A stretch of DNA of 64,000 nt from Azospirillum brasilense (GTDB lineage: Bacteria > Pseudomonadota > Alphaproteobacteria > Azospirillales > Azospirillaceae), in assembly GCF_007827815.1 (NCBI RefSeq), contig NZ_VITH01000012.1, positions 124,001 to 188,000 on the forward strand. Reading direction: 5' to 3'. Every line of letters begins with the position of its first letter. Position 1 is the stretch's first letter. Shown piece after piece: positions 34,331 to 41,949 of this stretch. A program made the position numbers and the translations under genes. Below the pieces are notes generated by a model, which saw only the letters and a list, made by a program, of their open reading frames with translations, made no database searches and had not been told where the DNA came from.

Positions 34331-34570
34331 TCAGGCGGCGCGGACTTCGCCACGCAGAGCGCGTAATGTGGCAAGCGCCTCTGCGATCACGTCGGGATGC
34401 CGGGATGCGTATTGGATGTCGTAGCCGACCGGTTCACCGTCCTCGCCAAGATCGATGACCAGATCGCGGGCGTCATCGACCCGGCTGTCCACCCCAGGCC
34501 CGGGGCGGACCTTGACATACATGCTGTCCGTATCCGGGTCGTAGAGAACGGGGCCGTGGGGGTCGGTCAT
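34331..34570 (-). CDS. DUF2283-type small protein
   Basis: A 79-aa protein matching the DUF2283 pattern: LYDPDTDSMYVKVRP, VDDARDLVIDLGEDGEPVGYDI, then a helix of EALATLRALRGE. Such proteins are often paired with DUF4258-type proteins. Its ATG overlaps the stop of the upstream partner by 4 bases (ATGA), so both are made together. A role as an antitoxin-like partner has been suggested for such pairs but is not shown here. Confidence 0.75.
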   Translation of the reverse strand: MTDPHGPVLYDPDTDSMYVKVRPGPGVDSRVDDARDLVIDLGEDGEPVGYDIQYASRHPDVIAEALATLRALRGEVRAA

Positions 34571-34836
34571 GGTTCGAAATCCCGGTCCAGAAAGGCATTG
34601 TGGACGGTCTCGCCATCCTCCAGCGTCACGACGCTAACATAAGACCGCAGATGTGTGACCCAACCCCAGTACCGCACACGGCCACTCGGCTCCCGTTGCC
34701 GCTTTACCGGGTTGGACAAAACGGCGAGCACATCCAGCGGATCGATGCCGCGCCGTTCCAGCTTTGCCATGACCACCAGGGCGAAATAGCGGGTCCGCCA
34801 GAAGGGCGGCGGAAGACGTGTTGGTTCCTCCGCCAC
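34567..34836 (-). CDS. DUF4258-like small protein, partner of DUF2283 protein
   Basis: An 89-aa basic protein: RTRYFALVVMAKLERRGIDPLDVLAVLSNP, then RYWGWVTHLRSYVSVVTLEDGETVHNAFLDRDF. This helix-then-beta-sheet plan resembles DUF4258/BrnT-like mini-RNase folds. It is translated first, with the DUF2283 gene overlapping its stop. A toxin-antitoxin-like pair is possible but the order (toxin-like first) and lack of known residues leave it open. Confidence 0.6.
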   Translation of the reverse strand: MAEEPTRLPPPFWRTRYFALVVMAKLERRGIDPLDVLAVLSNPVKRQREPSGRVRYWGWVTHLRSYVSVVTLEDGETVHNAFLDRDFEP

Positions 34837-34848
34837 CGCGGGCGCCCC

Positions 34849-36288
34849 CTACGGCAGCATCTTGCCGGGGTTCAGCAGGCCCTTGGGGTCGAGCGCGGTC
34901 TTCATCGCGCGCAGCAGGTCGAACTCGACCGGGCTCTTGATGACCGGCATCTCGTCCTTCTTGAAGCGGCCCACGCCATGCTCGGCGGAGATCGAGCCAT
35001 CCAGGTCGAAGATGACCTCGTTCACGACGTGGCAGATCTCGTCCCAGCGGGCGAGATAGGCGGCGGTGTCGGCGCCCTCCGGCTGGCTGAGGTTGAAGTG
35101 GATGTTGCCGTCGCCGACATGGCCGAAGGGGGTGGGGCGGATGCCGGGGCAGGCCGTGGCCACGGCGGCCTCGGCGCGCTCGATGAACTCGGCGACGCGC
35201 GACACCGGGACCGACACGTCGTTTTTGATCGAGCCGCCCTCGAACTTCTGCGCCTCGACGATGGCCTCGCGGATGAACCAGAGCTGGTTGGCCTGGGTCT
35301 CCGACTGGGCGATGGTGGCGTCGGTGGCCAGTTCCGCCTCGAAGGCCTCGCCCAGCGCCGCCTCGACCGTCTCGCGGAAGGCGTCGGACTGGGTGCCGGC
35401 GGTCAGTTCGGTCAGCACATACCAGGGCGACGGCTCCGCCAGCGGGTCGATGGTACCGGCGACGTGCTTCAGCGCGAACTCCAGGCAGCGGCGCGACATC
35501 AGCTCGAAGGCGGCCACGGCGTCGCCCGACGCCGCGCGCAGGCGGGCCAGCAGCTCGATGGCGGCGGCGGGGCTGGGCACGGCGATGAAGGCCGTCTCCG
35601 CCTGGCGCGGGCGCGGGTAGAGCTTCAGCACCGCGGCGGTGACGATGCCCAGCGTGCCTTCCGCCCCGATGAACAGGTGCTTCAGGTCGTAGCCGGTGTT
35701 GTTCTTGCGAAGGCTGCGCAGGCCGTTCCAGACGCGCCCGTCGGCCAGCACGACCTCAAGACCCAGCACGAGGTCGCGCATGTTGCCGTAGCGCAGCACG
35801 TTGATGCCGCCGGCGTTGGTGGAGATCAGCCCGCCGATCTGGCAGGTGCCCTCGGCCCCCAGGCTCATCGGCAGCAGGCGGTCCTTGTCCTTCGCGGCCT
35901 CCTGCGCGGTTTTCAGCACGACGCCGGCCTCCACCGTCATGGTGTAGTTCAGCGTGTCGATGCCGCGGATCTTGTTCATCCGCGACAGGCTGATGACGAT
36001 CTCGCGCCCTTCCTCGTAGGGGATGGAGCCGCCGACGAGGCTGGTGTTGCCGCCCTGCGGGACGACCGGGATGCCGGCCTCCGCGCAGATCGTCACCACC
36101 GCCGCGACCTCCTCGGTGCTGGCCGGGCGGACCACCGCCGGGCTGTTGCCCTTGAAGCGCCCGCGCCATTCCGACAGGTAGGGGGCCATGTCCTCCGGCG
36201 CGGTGAGAAGGCCGTTCGGGCCGACGATGGCGCGGATCCGGTCGAGGGCGTCGGCAAGGCCGGCGGAGGCGGGGCTGGCGGAGGTCAT
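34849..36288 (-). CDS. FAD-linked oxidoreductase (D-2-hydroxyacid dehydrogenase family)
   Basis: A 479-aa flavoprotein of the GlcD/D-lactate/D-2-hydroxyglutarate dehydrogenase family. FAD-binding part: VVPQGGNTSLVGGSIP and CQIGGLISTNAGGINVLRYGNMRDLVLG; C-terminal part: FGHVGDGNIHFNLSQP (metal-binding His) and ISAEHGVGRFKKDEM, ending ALDPKGLLNPGKMLP. The NTSLVGG and AEHGVGR pattern fits the D-2-hydroxyglutarate dehydrogenase-like branch better than GlcD. It stands alone, 12 bases after the end of the DUF4258-like gene's start region and divergent from the Sel1 genes. Confidence 0.9.
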   Translation of the reverse strand: MTSASPASAGLADALDRIRAIVGPNGLLTAPEDMAPYLSEWRGRFKGNSPAVVRPASTEEVAAVVTICAEAGIPVVPQGGNTSLVGGSIPYEEGREIVISLSRMNKIRGIDTLNYTMTVEAGVVLKTAQEAAKDKDRLLPMSLGAEGTCQIGGLISTNAGGINVLRYGNMRDLVLGLEVVLADGRVWNGLRSLRKNNTGYDLKHLFIGAEGTLGIVTAAVLKLYPRPRQAETAFIAVPSPAAAIELLARLRAASGDAVAAFELMSRRCLEFALKHVAGTIDPLAEPSPWYVLTELTAGTQSDAFRETVEAALGEAFEAELATDATIAQSETQANQLWFIREAIVEAQKFEGGSIKNDVSVPVSRVAEFIERAEAAVATACPGIRPTPFGHVGDGNIHFNLSQPEGADTAAYLARWDEICHVVNEVIFDLDGSISAEHGVGRFKKDEMPVIKSPVEFDLLRAMKTALDPKGLLNPGKMLP

Positions 36289-36422
36289 GGGCGGACGGTC
36301 CGGGGATGGTGGCGACGGTGCTGCGAACTGATAGCGCCGAACGCGACGATTTTCCAGCCGGTCTGGCTGTGCGGGTCACCCGCATGGGGCGGAGGTTCTT
36401 CCGCTCAACACGGGTCGATGAT

Positions 36423-36450
36423 TGATTGCGCTCGCGCGTCATGGCAATCA
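36423..36450. promoter_or_regulatory. Inverted repeat between FAD oxidoreductase and Sel1 genes
   Basis: TGATTGC and GCAATCA form a perfect 7-bp inverted repeat separated by 14 bases in the 290-base divergent gap. The surrounding sequence is less GC-rich than the genes. It is a candidate operator; nothing else was recognised in 36289-36578. Confidence 0.35.
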
Positions 36451-36578
36451 TTGCGGGAAGATCATCGGTGGTGATCTGGTTGTGCGGGAAGAGTGATGAT
36501 CTCAAATCGTCTTATGGACATCGACGAGACGGTGCTCGCGCTTGCCGCATGCGACGCGACGGGAAGCCGGCGGGCGGC

Positions 36579-37559
36579 ATGATGGGATTGCGCACACGGC
36601 GGTTCGTCGCGGCGGGGCGGCGCCCCTGGCGTCACGCCATGCTCGTCATGGTCCTTCTGGTGGGGGCCTGCAACGCCACCGCCGGGGCCGGGGTCGGCCG
36701 GAACGACTCCGAGGCGGCCCACTGGTACCGGCAGGCCGCCGAGGACGGCGTTCCCGAAGCGATGGTGGACTATGCGGGCATGCTGGCAGCCGGGCGCGGC
36801 GTCGCCAAGGACGAGGCTGAGGCGGTTCGCTGGCTGCGCAAGGCCTCGGCGCTCGACTCCGTGCGCGCCATGGTGGAGTTGGGGGTGATGCTCGCCGATG
36901 GGCGGGGGGCCGCCAGGGACGACGTGGAAGCCGTCCGGCTGTTCCGGACGGCGGCCGATCAGGGCAACCCCCTGGCCATGAGAAACGTCGGCATCGCCTA
37001 CGGCTTCGGGCGCGGCGTCATCAAGGACGAGGCCGAGGCCGCCCGCTGGTACCGGCGGGCCGCCGACCTGGGCGATACGGGGTCCCTGTTCAATCTCGGG
37101 GTGTTGTACGAACGGGGTCGCGGGGTGGCCGAGGACAAGGCGATGGCGGCGGAGCTTTACCGGAAGGCCGCCGATGCCGGGCATGCCCAGGCGGCCAACA
37201 ATCTGGGCGTTTTGTACGCGGAGGGGAAGGGTATACCCCAAAGCTGGCCCGAAGCGGCGAAGTGGGTCCGGCGCGGAGCGGAGCGGGGGGCGCTGACCGC
37301 GCAGGTGAACCTGGCGACCTACCTGATCGACGGCAGGGGCGTCGAAAAGGACGAGGTCCAGGCCGTGCAATGGCTGCGCATGGCGGCCGACCGCGACGAC
37401 CCGCGGGCGCAACGCCTGTTGGGGCGCCTGATGATGGACGGGCGGGGAACCGAACGGAATCCGGCGGAGGCCCGCGCGCTGCTGCTCAAGGCGGCGGCAC
37501 AGGGCGATGCCGCGGCCAAGCGGTATCTCGGGCAACTCTATGACACCAACCTCCGATAG
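36579..37559 (+). CDS. Sel1-repeat lipoprotein (first of two)
   Basis: A 326-aa protein with a lipoprotein signal (RHAMLVMVLLVGAC, lipobox LVGAC) and seven to eight Sel1 repeats of about 36 residues, e.g. EAAHWYRQAAEDGVPEAMVD, then YAGMLAAGRGVAKDEAEAVRW. Sel1 repeats form helical superhelices that bind other proteins, often in envelope or host-contact functions. Start codons at 36549, 36579 and 36582 are all possible; no strong SD decides. It is followed after 43 bases by a second gene of the same kind. Confidence 0.8.
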   Translation: MMGLRTRRFVAAGRRPWRHAMLVMVLLVGACNATAGAGVGRNDSEAAHWYRQAAEDGVPEAMVDYAGMLAAGRGVAKDEAEAVRWLRKASALDSVRAMVELGVMLADGRGAARDDVEAVRLFRTAADQGNPLAMRNVGIAYGFGRGVIKDEAEAARWYRRAADLGDTGSLFNLGVLYERGRGVAEDKAMAAELYRKAADAGHAQAANNLGVLYAEGKGIPQSWPEAAKWVRRGAERGALTAQVNLATYLIDGRGVEKDEVQAVQWLRMAADRDDPRAQRLLGRLMMDGRGTERNPAEARALLLKAAAQGDAAAKRYLGQLYDTNLR

Positions 37560-37602
37560 GATGCACGCCGTGCCATGTGCTCATTCGTTTCGGGAGACCG
37601 GT

Positions 37603-38634
37603 GTGCGCCGTCTCCGCGTGCTTCTGGCCGGGGGCGCGCTGTGTCTCGCCGCCTGCGCCGCGACCGGGGAAAGGGCCGGCGGGGGAGCGGCGGGTTCCGG
37701 AGGCATCGCAATCGGAAGCACCGGCGCCGCGATTGCCAAAAACGACGCGGAGGCCGCCGATTGGTACCGGCAAGCCGCCGAGGACGGCGTCCCAGGGGCC
37801 ATGGTCGATTACGCGTACATGCTCCTCTATGGCCGGGGCGTCGAGGAAAACGAAGCTGTCGCTGCAGCCTGGCTGCGCGAAGCGGTCGATCGCGGGTCGG
37901 CGCGGGCCATGGCGGTTCTGGGAGTCCTGTATCTGGAAGGGCGCGGCGTTCCGGAAGACAAGGCCGAGGGGGTTCGGCTGATCCGGCTGGCCGCCGAAAA
38001 AGGCGACCCGTTGGGGATGAGGAACCTGGGCGCTCTCCATGAGCACGGCCTGACCGTGGGTGGGAAGGCTCTTCAGGCCAGAGATGGCGCGGAGGCCGTG
38101 CGCCTGTATCGGCGCGTTGCCGAAATGGGGGATTCGGCAGCGCAAGCCTTTCTGGCGAGCATGCTGCTGCGTGGAGACGGCGGCGTCAAAGACGATGCGG
38201 AAGGCTTGGTCTGGTTGCGGAAATCCGCTGACCAGGGATATGGCCCGGCCCAGAGCCACCTTGGCCACCTGCACGAGAAAGGGGAGATCGTCCCACGGAG
38301 TTCCGAAGAGGCGGCCCGATGGTACCGGCGCTCGGCGGAGAGCGGGTATGCTCAGGGGCAGGTCCGGTGGGCCCTGGCCCTGGCCGCCGGCAAGGGGGTC
38401 GGGAGGAACGACGGGGAAGCCGTCCGCTGGCTCCGTTTGGCCGCCGGGCAGAACAACGCCTGGGGGCAGACGGAACTGGCGTCGATGATCATGGAAGGGC
38501 GGGGAGCGGCCTGCGACCTCGCGGAAGCCGACGCGCTGGCCGAGAAGGCGGCGCGGCAGGCTTACGGCGAAGCGAAGCTGCTGCTGGGCCGCCTGCGCGA
38601 CCGGAAACATCCCCCGGCGTGCCCAGCCTCCTGA
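37603..38634 (+). CDS. Sel1-repeat lipoprotein (second of two)
   Basis: A 343-aa lipoprotein with the same plan: signal RRLRVLLAGGALCLAAC (lipobox LAAC) then about eight Sel1 repeats (DWYRQAAEDGVPGAMVDYAY, AWLREAVDRGSARAM, RWYRRSAESGYAQGQV). The GTG at 37603 is chosen because GGGAG lies 6 bases upstream and it gives a compact signal peptide; earlier ATGs at 37540 and 37561 would add an unlikely leader with no SD. The repeats are similar to those of the preceding protein, so the pair probably arose by duplication. Confidence 0.8.
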   Translation: MRRLRVLLAGGALCLAACAATGERAGGGAAGSGGIAIGSTGAAIAKNDAEAADWYRQAAEDGVPGAMVDYAYMLLYGRGVEENEAVAAAWLREAVDRGSARAMAVLGVLYLEGRGVPEDKAEGVRLIRLAAEKGDPLGMRNLGALHEHGLTVGGKALQARDGAEAVRLYRRVAEMGDSAAQAFLASMLLRGDGGVKDDAEGLVWLRKSADQGYGPAQSHLGHLHEKGEIVPRSSEEAARWYRRSAESGYAQGQVRWALALAAGKGVGRNDGEAVRWLRLAAGQNNAWGQTELASMIMEGRGAACDLAEADALAEKAARQAYGEAKLLLGRLRDRKHPPACPAS

Positions 38635-38660
38635 CGATCGCCGCCGTCAGCCCGTCTCCA

Positions 38661-39632
38661 TCATCCCCGTGGCGCTGCCGCCCGCCGCAGCCGGTCGTTG
38701 ATGGCAACGCCCAGCCCCTCGTCCGGGATCGGCATCACCGCGATGGCGCGGGCACCCTCCTGGTCGAGCGCGCGGAGATGGGCGAACAGGTTCGCCGCCG
38801 CCTCGTTCAGGTCGCCCTGGAGGCTCAGGTTCAGGCGGGCCTTGCCGCCGCGGATGAAGCGGTCGGGGCCGAAGGTCAGGAATGCCTCGTCCTCCTCGGC
38901 GCTGGTGGCGTTCAGCCGCACCGGGGCGTTGGGGGCGTAGTGGCTTTCCAGCTGGCCGGGGGATTTCGGGGCGTCCGGGTTGCCGGCGGAAAGCTGGATG
39001 GGGCCGATCAGCCGCTCGATCTCCTCGCGCAGCACCGCGCCGGGGCGCAGCAGCACGGGCGTGTCGCCGGTCAGGTCGAGGACGGTGGACTCCACCCCGA
39101 CCTGGCACTTGCCGCCGGCCACCACCATGCTCACCCGGTCGCCCAGGCTCTCGATGACATGGTGCGGGGCGGTCGGGCTGACCGCGCCGGAGCGGTTGGC
39201 GCTGGGTGCCGCGATCGGCTTGCCGGCGGCCTTCAGCAGGGCCTGCGCCACCGGATGGCTGGGCACGCGCACCGCCACGCTGTCCAGCCCGGCCGACACC
39301 AGCAGCGACAGCCCGGCCTCGGCCCGGCGGGGCAGGACCAGGGTCAACGGGCCGGGCCAGAATTGGTGGGCCAGTTCCACCGCGCGCTCGTCGAGCACGG
39401 CGATGGTCTCGGCCGATTCCAGGTCCGGCACATGGGCGATCAGCGGGTTGAACTGGGGGCGGCCCTTGGCGGCGAAGATCGCGGCCACGGCCCGGTCGTC
39501 GGTGGCGTCGCCGCCGAGGCCGTAGACGGTCTCGGTCGGGAAGGCGACCAGTGCGCCGCTGCGCAAAGCCTCGCCGGCGCGGGCGAGGCCGGCGGGCGTG
39601 GCGGGGATGATGTCGGGATGCTTGTCGGTCAC
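38661..39632 (-). CDS. tsaC: L-threonylcarbamoyladenylate synthase (TsaC/Sua5 type)
   Basis: The enzyme makes threonylcarbamoyl-AMP from Thr, bicarbonate and ATP for t6A37 modification of ANN-decoding tRNAs. The 323-aa product has the YrdC core (LVAFPTETVYGLGGDA, FAAKGRPQFNPLIAHV, VAVRVPSHPVAQ, KPIAAPSANRSGAVSPT, STVLDLTG..VLLRPGA) plus the Sua5 C-terminal domain (about 205-320), so it is the long Sua5-type form. The likely start is GTG at 39632, which gives MTDKHPD; SD is weak. An upstream ATG at 39695 would add 21 residues unlike the family. Confidence 0.9.
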   Translation of the reverse strand: MTDKHPDIIPATPAGLARAGEALRSGALVAFPTETVYGLGGDATDDRAVAAIFAAKGRPQFNPLIAHVPDLESAETIAVLDERAVELAHQFWPGPLTLVLPRRAEAGLSLLVSAGLDSVAVRVPSHPVAQALLKAAGKPIAAPSANRSGAVSPTAPHHVIESLGDRVSMVVAGGKCQVGVESTVLDLTGDTPVLLRPGAVLREEIERLIGPIQLSAGNPDAPKSPGQLESHYAPNAPVRLNATSAEEDEAFLTFGPDRFIRGGKARLNLSLQGDLNEAAANLFAHLRALDQEGARAIAVMPIPDEGLGVAINDRLRRAAAPRG

Positions 39633-39743
39633 GGGACGATTTGTAAAGCGTGGGAGGATGAAGTCAATTCGCGCGGTTGCGCCGGCTCTGTCCAAGCCTT
39701 ATGACGGGTGTGCGCGATAAACAACCAAATGATGGGTGTGGGC

Positions 39744-40391
39744 ATGGCGGGCAAGGTCTTCACCGTGGCTCAGCAGAAGGGCGGGGCCGGAAAGACCACG
39801 CTGGTGGCGCACCTCGCCATTGCCTGGATGCAGCTTGGGCGGTCGGTCGCCACGGTGGACATCGACCCGCAGGGCAGCCTGACCCGTTGGCAGGCGGTGC
39901 GGGCGGAGGCCACGGGCGGGGAGCCCGGCTTCACCCATGTCCAGATCACCGGCTGGCGCACCCAGACCGAGGTCGAGAAGCTGGCCCGCGACCACGACAT
40001 CGTGCTGATCGACAGCCCGCCCCACGCCCAGACGGAGGCGCGCATCGCCGTGCGCGCTGCCAGCCTTGTCATCGCGCCGGTGCAGCCCAGTCCGATGGAC
40101 CTGTGGGCGGTGCAGCCCACCCTGGATCTCGCCGCGCAGGAGAAGCGCCGCCTGCTGCTGGTGCTGAACCGGGTGCCGCCGCGCGCCCGCATCGCCGACG
40201 AGCTGATCGCGCGGGTGCGCGAGTTGGTCAACCCGCCGGCGGTGGACATCGCGGAGTCGCAGATCGGGAACCGCACCGCTTACGCCGGCACTCTGCTGTC
40301 CGGCCTGTCGGTGACCGAGGCCGCCCGCAAGACTCAGGCGGCGGCGGAGATGCAGGCGCTGGCGGAAGAGATCCTGACCCGCGCCGGCTGA
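39744..40391 (+). CDS. ParA-family ATPase
   Basis: A 215-aa member of the ParA/MinD superfamily with the deviant Walker A KGGAGKTT (12-19), VDIDPQGSLTRW (Walker A' region) and VLIDSPPHAQTEARIAV (Walker B). It has no N-terminal HTH and no partner ParB or parS-like site nearby, so it is an orphan ParA-like protein that may position some cargo other than chromosomes. ATG 39744 is chosen by family alignment; an earlier ATG at 39732 is possible. Confidence 0.85.
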   Translation: MAGKVFTVAQQKGGAGKTTLVAHLAIAWMQLGRSVATVDIDPQGSLTRWQAVRAEATGGEPGFTHVQITGWRTQTEVEKLARDHDIVLIDSPPHAQTEARIAVRAASLVIAPVQPSPMDLWAVQPTLDLAAQEKRRLLLVLNRVPPRARIADELIARVRELVNPPAVDIAESQIGNRTAYAGTLLSGLSVTEAARKTQAAAEMQALAEEILTRAG

Positions 40392-40430
40392 GTCCGGGAC
40401 GCTGGCACCGAAACCGGCATGGGGGGTTGC

Positions 40431-41426
40431 ATGGACGGCACGATACAGAGCGTTGATCTGGTCGAGCATTTGGCGGCCAACCCGCATCTCGGCCACCTCC
40501 TGCGGGGCGGCGACGGCAACCCGGTCGCGGCCGTCTTCGACCGCTGTGTTCTGAACAACCACCTGATGTTCCCGGTGACGCCGGATCTGCGCTGCTTCCG
40601 GCCGCATTTCGGCATGTTCCAGGAGATTGCCTATGGGATGGTGGGGCAGCCCCCCTCGCCGGTCTTCCTGAAGGCGCTCACCGAGCCCGAGCCGCCCGGC
40701 AAGTATCTGGCGATGGGCGGCAACGACAATTATTTCCACTGGTGCCTGGACTACCTGCCGCGTTTGGTCTTCGGCGCGATCGCCCCGGACGGCGCGGAGC
40801 GGCGGGTCATCATGGACGGCCCGCCCAACGCGTGGCAGGCGGCCTCGCTGCGCCTCTTCATGGCCGGGCTGAAGCTCGACACGCTGGATCTGCATGTCAG
40901 CCGCAGCGATTGGAGCGGTTATTCCGATTGCCTCGTGCCGCTGCCGTTGCGGTCGCAGGCGGTGGCGATCTGGAATGTGGTGCTGAACCACGCCCGCGAC
41001 GTCCTGCCGGCGCCGAGCGGGGCGAAGCGGCTGTTCGTCCTGCGCAGGAACACCACCAAGCGCTTTGCCGTGAACCAGGACGAGGTGGCCGACGCGCTGG
41101 AGCCGCTGGGCTTTCTGGCCGTCGATCCGGGAAGCCTCACGTTCGAGGAACAGATCGCCCTGTTCAGTGGTGCGGAGCTGATCGTCGGCTGCCACGGCGC
41201 GGCCTTGACCAACATCCTGTTCGCTCCGGCGGGCGCCACCCTGATCGAGCTTCGCGGCCGCGTTCTCCAGCCCTTCTTTGGAAATCTCGCCGCCCAGCGG
41301 GGGATGCGCTATCTCGATCTGGCCTGCATCGAACGGCCTGAAAGCCATCATGACATCATCGAGCGGGACTACGTCGTTCCGCTCGACGCGTTGCGCGAAT
41401 GCCTTGCCGGGGTCGGCGTCGGCTGA
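40431..41426 (+). CDS. Glycosyltransferase family 61-like protein
   Basis: A 331-aa protein with the DUF563/GT61 pattern: NYFHWCLDYLPRL near residue 100, SRSDWSGYSDCLVPLPL, RLFVLRRNT, then FEEQIALFSGAELIVGCHGAALTNILFAPAGATLIELR close to the end, the usual nucleotide-sugar binding signature (HGAxLTN). Such enzymes add xylose or other sugars to surface glycans. The ATG at 40431 has a G-run 4-9 bases upstream. It is alone between the ParA gene and bcp. Confidence 0.85.
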   Translation: MDGTIQSVDLVEHLAANPHLGHLLRGGDGNPVAAVFDRCVLNNHLMFPVTPDLRCFRPHFGMFQEIAYGMVGQPPSPVFLKALTEPEPPGKYLAMGGNDNYFHWCLDYLPRLVFGAIAPDGAERRVIMDGPPNAWQAASLRLFMAGLKLDTLDLHVSRSDWSGYSDCLVPLPLRSQAVAIWNVVLNHARDVLPAPSGAKRLFVLRRNTTKRFAVNQDEVADALEPLGFLAVDPGSLTFEEQIALFSGAELIVGCHGAALTNILFAPAGATLIELRGRVLQPFFGNLAAQRGMRYLDLACIERPESHHDIIERDYVVPLDALRECLAGVGVG

Positions 41427-41466
41427 AGCGGCGAGGGATGGTGTCCCCCACCGCATCGCGAAACGA

Positions 41467-41949
41467 CTACAGCGCCTGAAGTGCCTTCAGCACCGCGGCG
41501 ACATGGCCGGTGACCTTCACCTTGCGCCAGACGTTGCGGACGATGCCGTCCTTGTCGATCAGGAAGGTCGCGCGCTCCAGCCCCATGTACTTGCGGCCGT
41601 ACATGCTCTTCTCGACCCAGACGCCGTAGGCCTCGGCGACGCCGGTCTCCTTGTCGGAGGCCAGCGTGAAGGGCAGATCGTACTTCGCCTTGAACTTGTC
41701 GTGGCTGGCCACGCTGTCCTTGGACACGCCGATGATGACGGCGTCCAGCCCGCTGAAGTCCGGAAGCTGGTCGCGGAAGCCGCAAGCCTCCGACGTGCAG
41801 CCGGAGGTGTCGTCCTTCGGGTAGAAGTACAGGATCACCGGCTTGCCCCGCAGGGCGGACAGCGTGACGCTGCCGCCGCCGTCGGTCGGCATGGTGAAGT
41901 CCGGGGCCGGGGTGCCGGCCTCGATGACGGGCGTCTGGGTATCGCTCAT
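41467..41949 (-). CDS. bcp: Thioredoxin-dependent peroxiredoxin, Bcp/PrxQ type
   Basis: A 160-aa thiol peroxidase that reduces peroxides. Peroxidatic Cys51 in YPKDDTSGC and resolving Cys56 in TSEAC are five residues apart, the mark of the alpha-type atypical two-Cys PrxQ group. FYPKD, VIIGVSKDSVASHDKF and RATFLIDKDG are further family elements. Its ATG overlaps the glnE stop by 4 bases, so it is translationally coupled to glnE. Confidence 0.95.
   Translation of the reverse strand: MSDTQTPVIEAGTPAPDFTMPTDGGGSVTLSALRGKPVILYFYPKDDTSGCTSEACGFRDQLPDFSGLDAVIIGVSKDSVASHDKFKAKYDLPFTLASDKETGVAEAYGVWVEKSMYGRKYMGLERATFLIDKDGIVRNVWRKVKVTGHVAAVLKALQAL

Noticed and set aside
39744..40391. ParA-like gene as part of a plasmid or chromosome partition locus
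   Set aside because: No parB-type gene or repeated parS-like sites lie beside it; the neighbours are tsaC and a glycosyltransferase.
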